Shown here: in pieces, positions 1-5,138 of the stretch
How positions within the stretch are numbered: the stretch's first letter is position 1
Layout: each line of letters begins with the position of its first letter
Origin: UBA7657 sp049653045
GTDB lineage: Bacteria > Pseudomonadota > Alphaproteobacteria > Micavibrionales > Micavibrionaceae
DNA: 6,190 bases
Assembly (NCBI GenBank): GCA_049653045.1
Contig: JBASFN010000232.1
Coordinates: forward strand, 1 to 6,190
Direction of reading: 5' to 3'
Made by a program: the position numbers and the translations under genes
Notes under the pieces: model-generated
Told to the model about the DNA's origin: nothing
Seen by the model: the letters and a program-made list of their open reading frames with translations, nothing else
Database searches by the model: none

Positions 1-296
1 CCGTTGACCATATCAGCGACTTCCTTGCCAAATTTCTTCTGGATGTCCTCATACGTGGCTTCTGTGTCCTCCAGCGTGTCGTGCAGGATAGCGGTGATAA
101 TCGTGCCGGGATCCATTTTCATGCCTGCCAGGATACTCGCCACCTCAATTGGGTGGGTGTAATACGGCTCACCCGAGGCGCGGGTCTGGCCATCGTGCAT
201 CTTTTTCGCGTAGTCGCAGGCCGCCTCAACCAATTTTATGTCAAAATTTGGACTATACGAGGCGATACGACTGACAAGTTCTTGGCTCGGCTGCAT
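1..296 (-). CDS. rel: Bifunctional (p)ppGpp synthetase/hydrolase (Rel/SpoT), N-terminal part
   Basis: Only the first 98 codons are present; the gene runs off the window at base 1. The translated part is the start of the RelA/SpoT-homologue HD hydrolase domain, which removes the 3'-pyrophosphate from ppGpp. Visible hydrolase residues are R39 in the QTRASGEPY segment, H48 in YTHP (first metal ligand), and LHDTLEDT at 71-78 with the HD pair H72-D73 and the E76-D77 pair. Their spacing matches well-studied Rel enzymes, so the hydrolase is probably active. The synthetase, TGS and ACT domains would lie beyond the window. The ATG at 296 is the only sensible start: an in-frame stop lies eight codons upstream. 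No strong Shine-Dalgarno is seen. It follows rpoZ on the same strand, as in many proteobacteria, but a terminator separates them, so it probably has its own promoter. Alphaproteobacteria usually have one bifunctional enzyme, hence rel rather than relA (inference). Confidence 0.93.
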   Translation of the reverse strand, partial: MQPSQELVSRIASYSPNFDIKLVEAACDYAKKMHDGQTRASGEPYYTHPIEVASILAGMKMDPGTIITAILHDTLEDTEATYEDIQKKFGKEVADMVN

Positions 297-303
297 GACC
301 GTG

Positions 304-344
304 ATCTTAAAAGGAATTGGTTATTAAGATGCTAACAATAGCAT
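304..344. promoter_or_regulatory. Two adjacent inverted repeats upstream of rel
   Basis: Between the rpoZ terminator and the rel start there are two perfect inverted repeats. One has 7-base arms ATCTTAA (304-310) and TTAAGAT (324-330) with a 13-base spacer. The other has 6-base arms ATGCTA (329-334) and TAGCAT (339-344) with a 4-base loop. They overlap by two bases. They could be operators or 5' leader hairpins controlling rel. I could not place a convincing -35/-10 pair here, so the regulatory role is inference only. Confidence 0.4.
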
Positions 345-367
345 GAAGGGGGGCGCGGGGCACAAAA

Positions 368-397
368 GAAAAAGCCGCGACATGCCCGGCCTTTTTC
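368..397 (-). terminator. Candidate Rho-independent terminator of rpoZ
   Basis: About 20 bases downstream of the rpoZ stop, the transcript can form a hairpin from GAAAAAG plus CCG (368-377 on the plus strand) and CGG, a bulged C, then CTTTTTC (387-397). Read in the rpoZ direction the right arm ends in CTTTTTC followed by TTTT, giving a U-rich tail. The stem is A/U-flanked on both sides, so it could also work in the other direction, but no plus-strand gene ends here. It would reduce read-through from rpoZ into rel. Confidence 0.65.
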
Positions 398-416
398 GTA
401 AAAATGATTATGAGAT

Positions 417-830
417 TTATTCCTTGTCGGCGGGTGCGCCGGCGAGGTCTTCGAGGGAGGGTTCGGCTTCTGCTTTGCCCTCGTCTTCTTCATCCTCGTC
501 GATTTCTTCATCGCCGTATATATCGTCGCCTTCGCCGCGGGCTGACATTTTTTCCCATTCGGCTTCGCCATCCATCAGGTCTATGGTTTCGTCTTCCTCG
601 TAAACCACCATGCGCTGGTGATTGCGAATCAAATCTTCCTTCAGTTGATCGAGGGGGACGGTTTCCCCGGCCACTTCGCGGAGGGAGACAACAGGGTTTT
701 TGTCGTTGTCGCGGTCGATGGTCAAAGCGGCTCCGGAGCCGATCTTGCGGGCGCGCTGGGCGGCCACCATGACGAGTTCAAAACGGTTGGGGAGTTTTTC
801 AATGCAGTCTTCAACGGTGACGCGAGCCAT
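417..830 (-). CDS. rpoZ: DNA-directed RNA polymerase omega subunit
   Basis: Omega binds the beta' subunit, helps assemble core RNA polymerase, and contributes to ppGpp binding site 1. The 137-residue product begins MARVTVEDC, the conserved N-terminus that contacts ppGpp in E. coli omega. It continues with NRFELV (15-20), the RARKI helix (26-30) and the SLREV segment (49-53). It is longer than E. coli omega (about 90 residues) because of an acidic tail: nearly half of residues 78-137 are Asp or Glu. The ATG at 830 is chosen because GAGG sits 9 bases upstream; a TTG two codons earlier (836) is possible but has worse spacing. It lies just upstream of rel, so the sensor polymerase subunit and the ppGpp enzyme are adjacent. 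A promoter and a terminator of its own are visible. Confidence 0.96.
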   Translation of the reverse strand: MARVTVEDCIEKLPNRFELVMVAAQRARKIGSGAALTIDRDNDKNPVVSLREVAGETVPLDQLKEDLIRNHQRMVVYEEDETIDLMDGEAEWEKMSARGEGDDIYGDEEIDEDEEDEGKAEAEPSLEDLAGAPADKE

Positions 831-844
831 GGGCAAAATCCTCT

Positions 845-873
845 TTCAAGTAATCTGAGACCCGGTTTATAAT
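845..873 (+). promoter_or_regulatory. Candidate sigma70-type promoter for the uracil-DNA glycosylase gene
   Basis: A perfect TATAAT lies at 868-873, with a weak -35 TTCAAG at 845-850 and a 17-base spacer. Transcription would start near 880. The -10 shares its bases with the -10 of the divergent rpoZ promoter, so the two polymerase sites cannot be filled at once. Confidence 0.5.
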
Positions 874-894
874 AGGTTTCCCCAAGGAAAGCAA
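866..894 (-). promoter_or_regulatory. Candidate sigma70-type promoter for rpoZ
   Basis: On the minus strand TTGCTT (894-889) is followed after 17 bases by TATAAA (871-866). The -10 matches consensus at five of six positions; the -35 keeps only TTG. Transcription would start near 859, giving a leader of about 30 bases that contains the GAGG ribosome site of rpoZ. Confidence 0.5.
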
Positions 895-902
895 GTTCCC
901 CG

Positions 903-1553
903 ATGCCCTGTCCCGCCCCCGATAGAAACTGCGATTTATGCCCGAGGCTGGCCGATTTCCGGGCTAAAAACCGGGGGAAGTTTCCGGATCAGTGGAATGC
1001 GCCTGTGCCCTCGTTTGGGCCGGAGGAGGCGGAATTGCTGGTGGTCGGCCTTGCGCCGGGGCTGAAGGGGGCTAATTTCTCCGGGCGGCCCTTTACGGGG
1101 GATTATGCGGGGGAGTTACTTTATTCCAGCCTGTTGAAATTCGGGTTTGCGGAGGGGGTTTACGGGGCGAAGGCGGATGACGGGCTGGTTTTGAAGAATT
1201 GCAGGATTACAAACGCCGTGCGCTGTGTGCCGCCGGAGAACAAGCCGACGCCGGAAGAGATGAAACAGTGCCTTGGTTTTCTCACGCAGGAGATTGCGGC
1301 GATGAAGAATTTGAGGGTGATTTTGTCGCTCGGGCTTATCTCACACAATTCAGTGGTGAAGGCTTTAGGCGGAAAAATTTCTGCGCATAAATTCGGGCAT
1401 GGGGCGGTTCACCAGCTTTTCCCCTCCCATGGGGAGGGGATTGTATTGATCGATTCCTATCATTGCTCGCGCTACAACACGCAGACGAAGCGGCTGACGG
1501 AGGGAATGTTCCATGAGGTGTTCGGGACAATTCAATCCAACTTGTCATTCTGA
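903..1553 (+). CDS. Family 5 uracil-DNA glycosylase (UDGb type), 4Fe-4S
   Basis: The enzyme removes uracil, and in this family also some other deaminated bases, from DNA, starting base excision repair. The 216-residue protein has the family 5 motif GLAPG followed by GAN and GRPFTGD (49-67), and the C-terminal H-x-S-x-x-N motif at 187-192 (HCSRYN) followed by TQTKRLT. Family 4 enzymes carry a different first motif (GEAPG type), which is absent. Four cysteines fit a 4Fe-4S cluster: C10 and C13 near the N-terminus, and C108 and C123. The CxxC at the N-terminus supports the ATG at 903; AAGGAA at 884-889 is a possible but distant ribosome site. Two oddities: residues 173-180 are encoded by a perfect palindrome, and the last residues and stop codon lie in a dispersed-type palindromic repeat. 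It is transcribed alone, divergent from rpoZ and convergent with leuA. Confidence 0.92.
   Translation: MPCPAPDRNCDLCPRLADFRAKNRGKFPDQWNAPVPSFGPEEAELLVVGLAPGLKGANFSGRPFTGDYAGELLYSSLLKFGFAEGVYGAKADDGLVLKNCRITNAVRCVPPENKPTPEEMKQCLGFLTQEIAAMKNLRVILSLGLISHNSVVKALGGKISAHKFGHGAVHQLFPSHGEGIVLIDSYHCSRYNTQTKRLTEGMFHEVFGTIQSNLSF
1420..1440. repeat. Perfect GC-rich palindrome inside the glycosylase gene
   Basis: Two 9-base arms, TCCCCTCCC (1420-1428) and GGGAGGGGA (1432-1440), flank a 3-base ATG spacer. It codes in frame for part of a loop between the GHGAVHQL segment and the SYHCSRYN catalytic motif. Similar CCCTCCC/GGGAGGG palindromes occur as dispersed intergenic elements in several proteobacteria (from memory), so this may be an inserted copy kept in frame. 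That origin is inference. Confidence 0.6.
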
Positions 1554-1606
1554 GCGCAGCGAAGAATCACGCCGGGATCTTTCGCTTGCGCTCAAGATGA
1601 CAGTTA
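1539..1606. repeat. Imperfect palindromic repeat covering both convergent gene ends
   Basis: The left half (starting AACTTGTCATTCTGAGCGCA at 1539) is nearly the reverse complement of the right half (GCGCTCAAGATGACAGTT, ending near 1606), with a few mismatches and small indels. The TGTCATTCTGAGCG...GCTCA.GATGACA pattern resembles a dispersed intergenic repeat I recall from diverse bacterial genomes. It contains the TGA of the glycosylase gene (1551-1553) and reaches the TAA of leuA (1604-1606). The RNA from either strand would fold into a long hairpin. It has no U-tract, so it is not a classic terminator, but it could act as a bidirectional 3' stabiliser or Rho-assisted terminator. Confidence 0.75.
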
Positions 1607-3160
1607 AAGGCTCGCTGAAATAGCCTGCGGGTTGAGTTTTCCGCGTTTTAGCATCAGCTTGTTGAGGGCATGGAGGTAGGCCTTTGCCGAGGCCACCAAT
1701 GTATCTTCATCCGTCCCCTGCCCGTTTACGGTTTTGCCGTTTTCATCTAAACGCACGGTGACCTCGGCTTGCGCGTCCGTGCCGCCGGTTACCGCATGCA
1801 CCTGATAGAGTTTCAGCCGCGCATCGGGATGCGGTTGGATAGCGCGGATGGCCTTGAAGATGGCGTCCACGGGGCCGTTGCCCTCGACGCGGGCGGTTTT
1901 TTCCTCGCCGTCAATTTCAAGGACAATCTCGGCGACCTGCGGGCCTTTTGACCCGGCCTGCACTTGTAATGACACAAACTGGATGGCGTCGTTTTCGTGG
2001 ACAACTTCGTCCTCGACCAGCGCGATGATGTCTTCCTCGAAAATATTTTTCTTTTTGTCGGCGAGATTTTTGAAGCGGGCGAAGGCATCGCGCAGCGCGT
2101 TGTCGCCGAGTTCAAAGCCGAGTTCCTCCAGTTTTTTCCTGAAAGCATGGCTGCCGGAATGTTTGCCCATGACGAGTTTTGATTCCGTGAGGCCGACCGA
2201 TTCCGGGGTCATGATTTCATAGGTCTGGGCGTGTTTCAGCATACCGTCCTGATGGATTCCGCTTTCGTGGGCAAAGGCGTTCGCGCCGACGATGGCCTTG
2301 TTCGGCTGAACCGCGAAGCCCGTGATCGCCGAGAGTGTGCGCGATATTTTCGTGATTTTTTGCGTGTCGATTTTATTTTCAAAGGGCAGTAAATCATGGC
2401 GCGTGCGGATGGCCATGATAATTTCCTCGAGCGCGGCGTTTCCGGCGCGTTCGCCGATGCCGTTGATGGTGCATTCGATCTGGCGCGCACCGTTTTGTAC
2501 GCCAGCCAAACTATTGGCCACGGCGAGGCCGAGGTCGTTGTGACAGTGGACCGAGATAATCGCTTTGTCGATATTGGGGACGCGGTTGAACAGCATTTTG
2601 ATTTTTGCGCCGAATTCTTCCGGCACTGCGTAGCCGACCGTGTCGGGGATGTTGATCGTCGTGGCGCCGTTTTGAATGGCGATTTCCACGGCGCGGCAGA
2701 GGAAATCATCCTCCGTCCGACTGCCGTCTTCCGCCGACCATTCTACGTCGTCGGTGAAGGTGCGGGCGTAAGCGACGCTCTCGGCCACCGATTTCAAAAC
2801 TTCCTCCGGTGGCATCTGGAGTTTATATTTCATGTGCAGGGGGCTGGTGGAAATAAAGGTATGAATACGTCCACGCTTTGCTGGTTTGATCGCCTGTGCG
2901 CTGGATTCAATATCCGATTTTTTGGCGCGAGAAAGGCCGCAGACAACTGCGTTTTTTACCGTGCGGGCGATTTCCTGAACAGATTCAAAATCGCCGGGGG
3001 AAGCCACGGGAAAGCCCGCCTCGATCACGTCAACGCCCATTTCATCCAGCATTTTTGCAATACGGAGCTTTTCTTCGAGGTTCATCGAGCAGCCGGGGGA
3101 CTGTTCGCCATCCCGCAAGGTGGTATCGAAAATAATAACGCGGTTTTTATCGGTATTCAT
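1604..3160 (-). CDS. leuA: 2-isopropylmalate synthase
   Basis: The enzyme condenses acetyl-CoA with 2-ketoisovalerate, the first committed step of leucine synthesis, in the cytoplasm. The 518-residue length equals the usual bacterial LeuA (E. coli 523). The HMGL-like TIM-barrel shows DTTLRDGEQSPG (12-23) with catalytic R16 and metal ligand D17, HCHNDLG (205-211) with ligands H205 and H207, and NGIGERAGN (233-241) with N241. The spacing matches LeuA rather than homocitrate or citramalate synthase. A linker with HESGIHQDG (298-306) leads to the C-terminal regulatory domain (about 390-505), where leucine feedback inhibition acts in the family. The ATG at 3160 is chosen over an upstream TTG at 3220 because AGGA lies 8 bases before it and family members start with this short N-terminus; the extension would also cover the attenuator. 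It is preceded by a leucine leader peptide and alternating hairpins. Confidence 0.97.
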   Translation of the reverse strand: MNTDKNRVIIFDTTLRDGEQSPGCSMNLEEKLRIAKMLDEMGVDVIEAGFPVASPGDFESVQEIARTVKNAVVCGLSRAKKSDIESSAQAIKPAKRGRIHTFISTSPLHMKYKLQMPPEEVLKSVAESVAYARTFTDDVEWSAEDGSRTEDDFLCRAVEIAIQNGATTINIPDTVGYAVPEEFGAKIKMLFNRVPNIDKAIISVHCHNDLGLAVANSLAGVQNGARQIECTINGIGERAGNAALEEIIMAIRTRHDLLPFENKIDTQKITKISRTLSAITGFAVQPNKAIVGANAFAHESGIHQDGMLKHAQTYEIMTPESVGLTESKLVMGKHSGSHAFRKKLEELGFELGDNALRDAFARFKNLADKKKNIFEEDIIALVEDEVVHENDAIQFVSLQVQAGSKGPQVAEIVLEIDGEEKTARVEGNGPVDAIFKAIRAIQPHPDARLKLYQVHAVTGGTDAQAEVTVRLDENGKTVNGQGTDEDTLVASAKAYLHALNKLMLKRGKLNPQAISASL

Positions 3161-3205
3161 AGATTTTATCCTGCAATGTCTGTGAGTTGATGTCTTAAAT
3201 CGTCG

Positions 3206-3245
3206 GCCCTTGAAACGCAAGGGCGCGTGCCCTTATGCCCAAGGG
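3206..3245 (-). promoter_or_regulatory. Leucine attenuator: four alternating hairpin segments
   Basis: In transcript order there are four complementary segments. Segment 1 is CCCTT (3245-3241), segment 2 AAGGGC (3234-3229), segment 3 GCCCTTG (3224-3218) and segment 4 CAAGGGC (3212-3206). Pairing 1:2 gives a 5-bp stem with a 6-base loop, 2:3 a 6-bp stem with a 4-base loop, and 3:4 a perfect 7-bp stem with a 5-base loop. The three are mutually exclusive in the way of trp/leu/his attenuators. A ribosome stalled on the Leu codons (3268-3251) would cover segment 1 and allow 2:3. One reaching the stop codon (3235-3233) would cover 1 and 2 and allow 3:4. The 3:4 stem is followed only by a short ATTTAAG, not a long U-run, so termination may be Rho-assisted or control may be partly translational. 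Confidence 0.8.
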
Positions 3246-3292
3246 GTCATAAGTCGCAGGAGCAGCAGGTTTTTTGCGTTTTTGTCAGACAT
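3233..3292 (-). CDS. leuL: Leucine-rich leader peptide of leuA
   Basis: A short open frame encodes 19 residues, MSDKNAKNLLLLRLMTPWA. Codons 9-12 are CTG CTG CTC CTG, and codon 14 is CTT, so five of 19 codons are Leu, four in a row. The peptide itself needs no function: its translation senses charged leucyl-tRNA for control of leuA, whose start is 72 bases beyond its stop codon. The stop lies at the border of hairpin segment 2, as expected for an attenuator. There is no Shine-Dalgarno before the ATG; ACCCCC separates it from a weak -10 candidate, which suggests leaderless translation. It sits in the gap between the Trm112-like gene and leuA. The symbol leuL is used by analogy to enteric bacteria, since the sequence itself is not related. 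Confidence 0.83.
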   Translation of the reverse strand: MSDKNAKNLLLLRLMTPWA

Positions 3293-3298
3293 GGGGGT

Positions 3299-3327
3299 AA
3301 TTAACCCGAAACCGGGGGGAAATGCAA
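3299..3327 (-). promoter_or_regulatory. Weak candidate promoter for the leuL-leuA transcript
   Basis: On the minus strand TTGCAT (3327-3322) is followed after 17 bases by TTAATT (3304-3299); shifting by one gives GTTAAT with a 16-base spacer. Each hexamer matches consensus at only three or four positions. The -10 ends 6 bases before the leader ATG, so transcription would start at or next to the A of the ATG. A second -10-like CATAAT (3337-3332) overlaps the stop of the preceding gene but has no partner -35. Confidence 0.35.
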
Positions 3328-3331
3328 TAAA

Positions 3332-3502
3332 TTATGTGATCGAGCGGGCTTCCCCCACCAGCATGATGGGGATGCCATCGCGGATGGGATAGGCAAGGCT
3401 CGCCTGATCCGAGATCAATTCCTGCGCCTTGGCATCATAGCGCAAGGGGGATTTGGTCAGGGGGCAAACCAGCACTTCCAGTAATTTGGGGTCGATGTCC
3501 AT
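3332..3502 (-). CDS. Trm112 family small protein (YcaR-like)
   Basis: A 56-residue protein, short enough to be missed by a simple length filter. It is alignable along its full length with E. coli YcaR: KLLEVLVCP (6-14), then QELISD, and the signature LAYPIRDGIPIML (36-48) followed by EAR (51-53). Eukaryotic and archaeal Trm112 bind and stabilise several methyltransferases; the role of the bacterial members is less clear. The zinc-type CPxC motif of YcaR appears here as CPLT (13-16), so only one Cys remains and zinc binding is doubtful. Other alphaproteobacterial copies show the same change (from memory). It starts 18 bases after the LON-domain gene without a clear ribosome site, and is probably the last gene of the prdX operon, ahead of the leuA leader. 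Confidence 0.92.
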   Translation of the reverse strand: MDIDPKLLEVLVCPLTKSPLRYDAKAQELISDQASLAYPIRDGIPIMLVGEARSIT

Positions 3503-3520
3503 GGGCTTCAGGAATAGCAG

Positions 3521-4165
3521 TCAGTGACAACTCTTGCAACCCTGCCGCGCCTTGACGGCCATCTCCAGCATGGACATGAACATCTTGGCGCGTTCGCGGC
3601 AGCAGGGGGCCTCCAGCAGGGCTTGCTTTTCCTCCGGCTCAAACGGGCAGACCATCGAGAGGCAGGTCATCAGGCGGTTGTCGGGAGCCTGTTTCAACGC
3701 CGCCCAGTCGCAATTCATTTCCTGCGCCGAGAAGTAGGATTGCAAAAGGGCAGTCAGCTTTTCCCGGTCGATGTCGAGGCATACAGGGGTGGCGAGGTCC
3801 TGATGGAAGCCGCCCCAATCGGCGAGGACTTGCCTGTACGGGGTTTTGACTTCCAGTTCTTTCGTGATTTTGAAACGGCAGATTCCCGTCAGGGTAATCT
3901 GGTAGCGGCCATCCGGGGTTTCTTCAAATTCCGTGATTTTTCCTGCGCACCCAATATCGTAAAGGCTTGCCGAGTTGCCTTTGGGCTGGATCATACCGAT
4001 CAACCGCGATCCGGCCAAGGCATCCTCGACCATCTTTAAATAGCGTTTTTCAAAGATATTCAGAGGCAGCGTGCCCGTGGGCAGCAGCAAAACCCCCTCC
4101 AGCGGAAAAACCGGAATGGTTTCTGGCAACGCATCAAACGCCGGGGCAAAAGGATTTTGTTCCAT
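3521..4165 (-). CDS. LON substrate-binding-domain protein without protease domain
   Basis: The 214-residue protein matches the stand-alone LON N-terminal domain family: IPVFPLEGVLLLP (17-29), LPLNIFEKRYLKMVEDAL (33-50), IGMIQP (56-61), a GCAGKITEFEE strand (72-82) and a YQITLTGICRF segment (88-98). The AAA+ and Ser-Lys protease domains of true Lon are absent, so it cannot degrade proteins itself; the domain generally binds substrate proteins. MVCPFEPEEKQALLEA (171-186) is typical of the alphaproteobacterial version. It has ten cysteines, including CC at 188-189 and CKSC at 210-213, which is high for a cytoplasmic protein and notable beside a thioredoxin. It follows cnoX by 23 bases and precedes the Trm112-like gene by 18. 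No good ribosome site is seen at the ATG; the first in-frame Met after it is residue 45, too late for the domain. Confidence 0.92.
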   Translation of the reverse strand: MEQNPFAPAFDALPETIPVFPLEGVLLLPTGTLPLNIFEKRYLKMVEDALAGSRLIGMIQPKGNSASLYDIGCAGKITEFEETPDGRYQITLTGICRFKITKELEVKTPYRQVLADWGGFHQDLATPVCLDIDREKLTALLQSYFSAQEMNCDWAALKQAPDNRLMTCLSMVCPFEPEEKQALLEAPCCRERAKMFMSMLEMAVKARQGCKSCH

Positions 4166-4192
4166 TATACCAATTTAAGCGATTTTTCTTAA
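4164..4192 (-). promoter_or_regulatory. Promoter-like sequence overlapping the LON-gene start
   Basis: Minus-strand TTAAGA (4192-4187) and a perfect TATAAT (4169-4164) are 17 bases apart. The -10 overlaps the first two bases of the LON-gene ATG, so RNA made from it would begin inside that gene and could only serve the Trm112-like gene downstream. It may be a chance match in an AT-rich junction. The -35 also lies in the 14-base perfect palindrome TTTTCTTAAGAAAA (4184-4197) that contains the cnoX stop codon. Confidence 0.3.
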
Positions 4193-5115
4193 GAAAACAG
4201 GAGGGATGATAATTTTTTTCGGCTCTGCACCGTTAAAGGGTCAGCATGCCCCATGGCCTCGAAGAACCGGACGAGTTGTTTTCTTGCCCCGTCCTCGTTC
4301 CAATCGCGTTTTTGACGGACGATTTCCAGCAAGTGATCGATTGCCTCTTCCTTTTTACCTTCGGCGAACAGAGCCGTCGCCAGATCATAGCGTGCCTGAT
4401 GATCTTCAGGGTTGGCCTCTACCTTCTGAGCCAGCGCACTAGAAGAATCCGAGGGTTTGTTACGGATCAATTCAAGGGCGGTTTTTGCTTCGGCGAAATG
4501 CGGGCTTTTTGCGATTTCCGGCGGGGCATTTTTGACCCAGTTTTCGGCCTGTTCCACCTGTCCGGCGGCGATAAAACTGCGGACAAGACCCGCATAAGCC
4601 GGCGCATTTTTTTCATCCTGTTGCAAGATCTGCATATAGACGGCCTGCGCGGTTTCAAAGTCGCCTTCGGCGATCAATTCCGCCGCGCCCTTTAAGGCCT
4701 CAGGGATGTCGATAGCGTCCGGCGCGTTGGAGCGCGCCAGTGTCAGAAGTTTATCAACGAATGCCTTAATCTGGCCTTCGGGTAATGCGCCCTGAAACGC
4801 ATCGACCGGGCGGCCTTGGAAAAATCCGTACACCGTCGGGACGGATTGAATACGAAGGGCCTGCGCCAGTTCCGGGCTTTCGTCAATGTTGACCTTGGCC
4901 AGCAAAACTTCGCCGTTCGCCGCCGTTACCACTTTCTCCAACAAAGGGATCAGTTGTTTGCACGGGCCGCACCACGGCGCCCAGAAATCGACGATGATCG
5001 GTTTTTCCATCGAGGCTAGCAACACGCTCTGCTCGAATTCCGGGGTTGTCACGTCAAAAACAAAGGCACTTGCGGTGGCCGATGGCTTGTCTTCTTTTGG
5101 TTTGCCGAAAAGCAT
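4189..5115 (-). CDS. cnoX: Thioredoxin-TPR protein, CnoX/YbbN family, redox-active form
   Basis: The 308-residue protein joins an N-terminal thioredoxin domain (about 20-125) to tetratricopeptide-like helices (about 135-300). The thioredoxin part has FWAPWCGPC (44-52) with both redox cysteines C49 and C52, and the cis-proline P93 in QSVPTVYGF. The C-terminal half has repeats such as GDFETAQAVYMQIL and ARYDLATALFAEGKKEEAI. In E. coli, CnoX (YbbN) has lost one active-site Cys and acts as an oxidation-activated holdase working with GroEL and DnaK. The intact CGPC here predicts disulfide reductase activity as well, as I recall for the Caulobacter protein. No signal peptide is seen, so it is cytoplasmic. 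The ATG at 5115 has AGAGGA a few bases upstream. It lies 23 bases after prdX and 23 before the LON-domain gene, probably in one operon. Confidence 0.92.
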   Translation of the reverse strand: MLFGKPKEDKPSATASAFVFDVTTPEFEQSVLLASMEKPIIVDFWAPWCGPCKQLIPLLEKVVTAANGEVLLAKVNIDESPELAQALRIQSVPTVYGFFQGRPVDAFQGALPEGQIKAFVDKLLTLARSNAPDAIDIPEALKGAAELIAEGDFETAQAVYMQILQQDEKNAPAYAGLVRSFIAAGQVEQAENWVKNAPPEIAKSPHFAEAKTALELIRNKPSDSSSALAQKVEANPEDHQARYDLATALFAEGKKEEAIDHLLEIVRQKRDWNEDGARKQLVRFFEAMGHADPLTVQSRKKLSSLLFS

Positions 5116-5138
5116 GAATTCCTCTTTGTCCTGAAGGG

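Noticed and set aside
404..772. Plus-strand frame rich in Arg and Pro
   Set aside because: It is antisense to rpoZ; the Arg/Ser richness reflects the acidic codons of the omega tail.
831..836. TTG start for rpoZ two codons upstream
   Set aside because: The GAGG site is better spaced for the ATG at 830, and MARVTV is the conserved omega N-terminus.
1543..1602. Classic Rho-independent terminator between the glycosylase gene and leuA
   Set aside because: The palindrome folds well but has no U-tract on either strand, so it is listed as a repeat.
2396..3190. Long plus-strand frame of 264 codons
   Set aside because: It is the antisense shadow of leuA, whose minus-strand frame has the full set of family motifs.
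3161..3220. N-terminal extension of LeuA from a TTG at 3220
   Set aside because: The extra 20 residues do not resemble LeuA, the extension overlaps attenuator hairpin 3:4, and the ATG at 3160 has a properly spaced AGGA.
4189..5115. Simple thioredoxin (trxA)
   Set aside because: The protein is about three times longer than TrxA and has a TPR-like C-terminal half, so CnoX/YbbN fits better.
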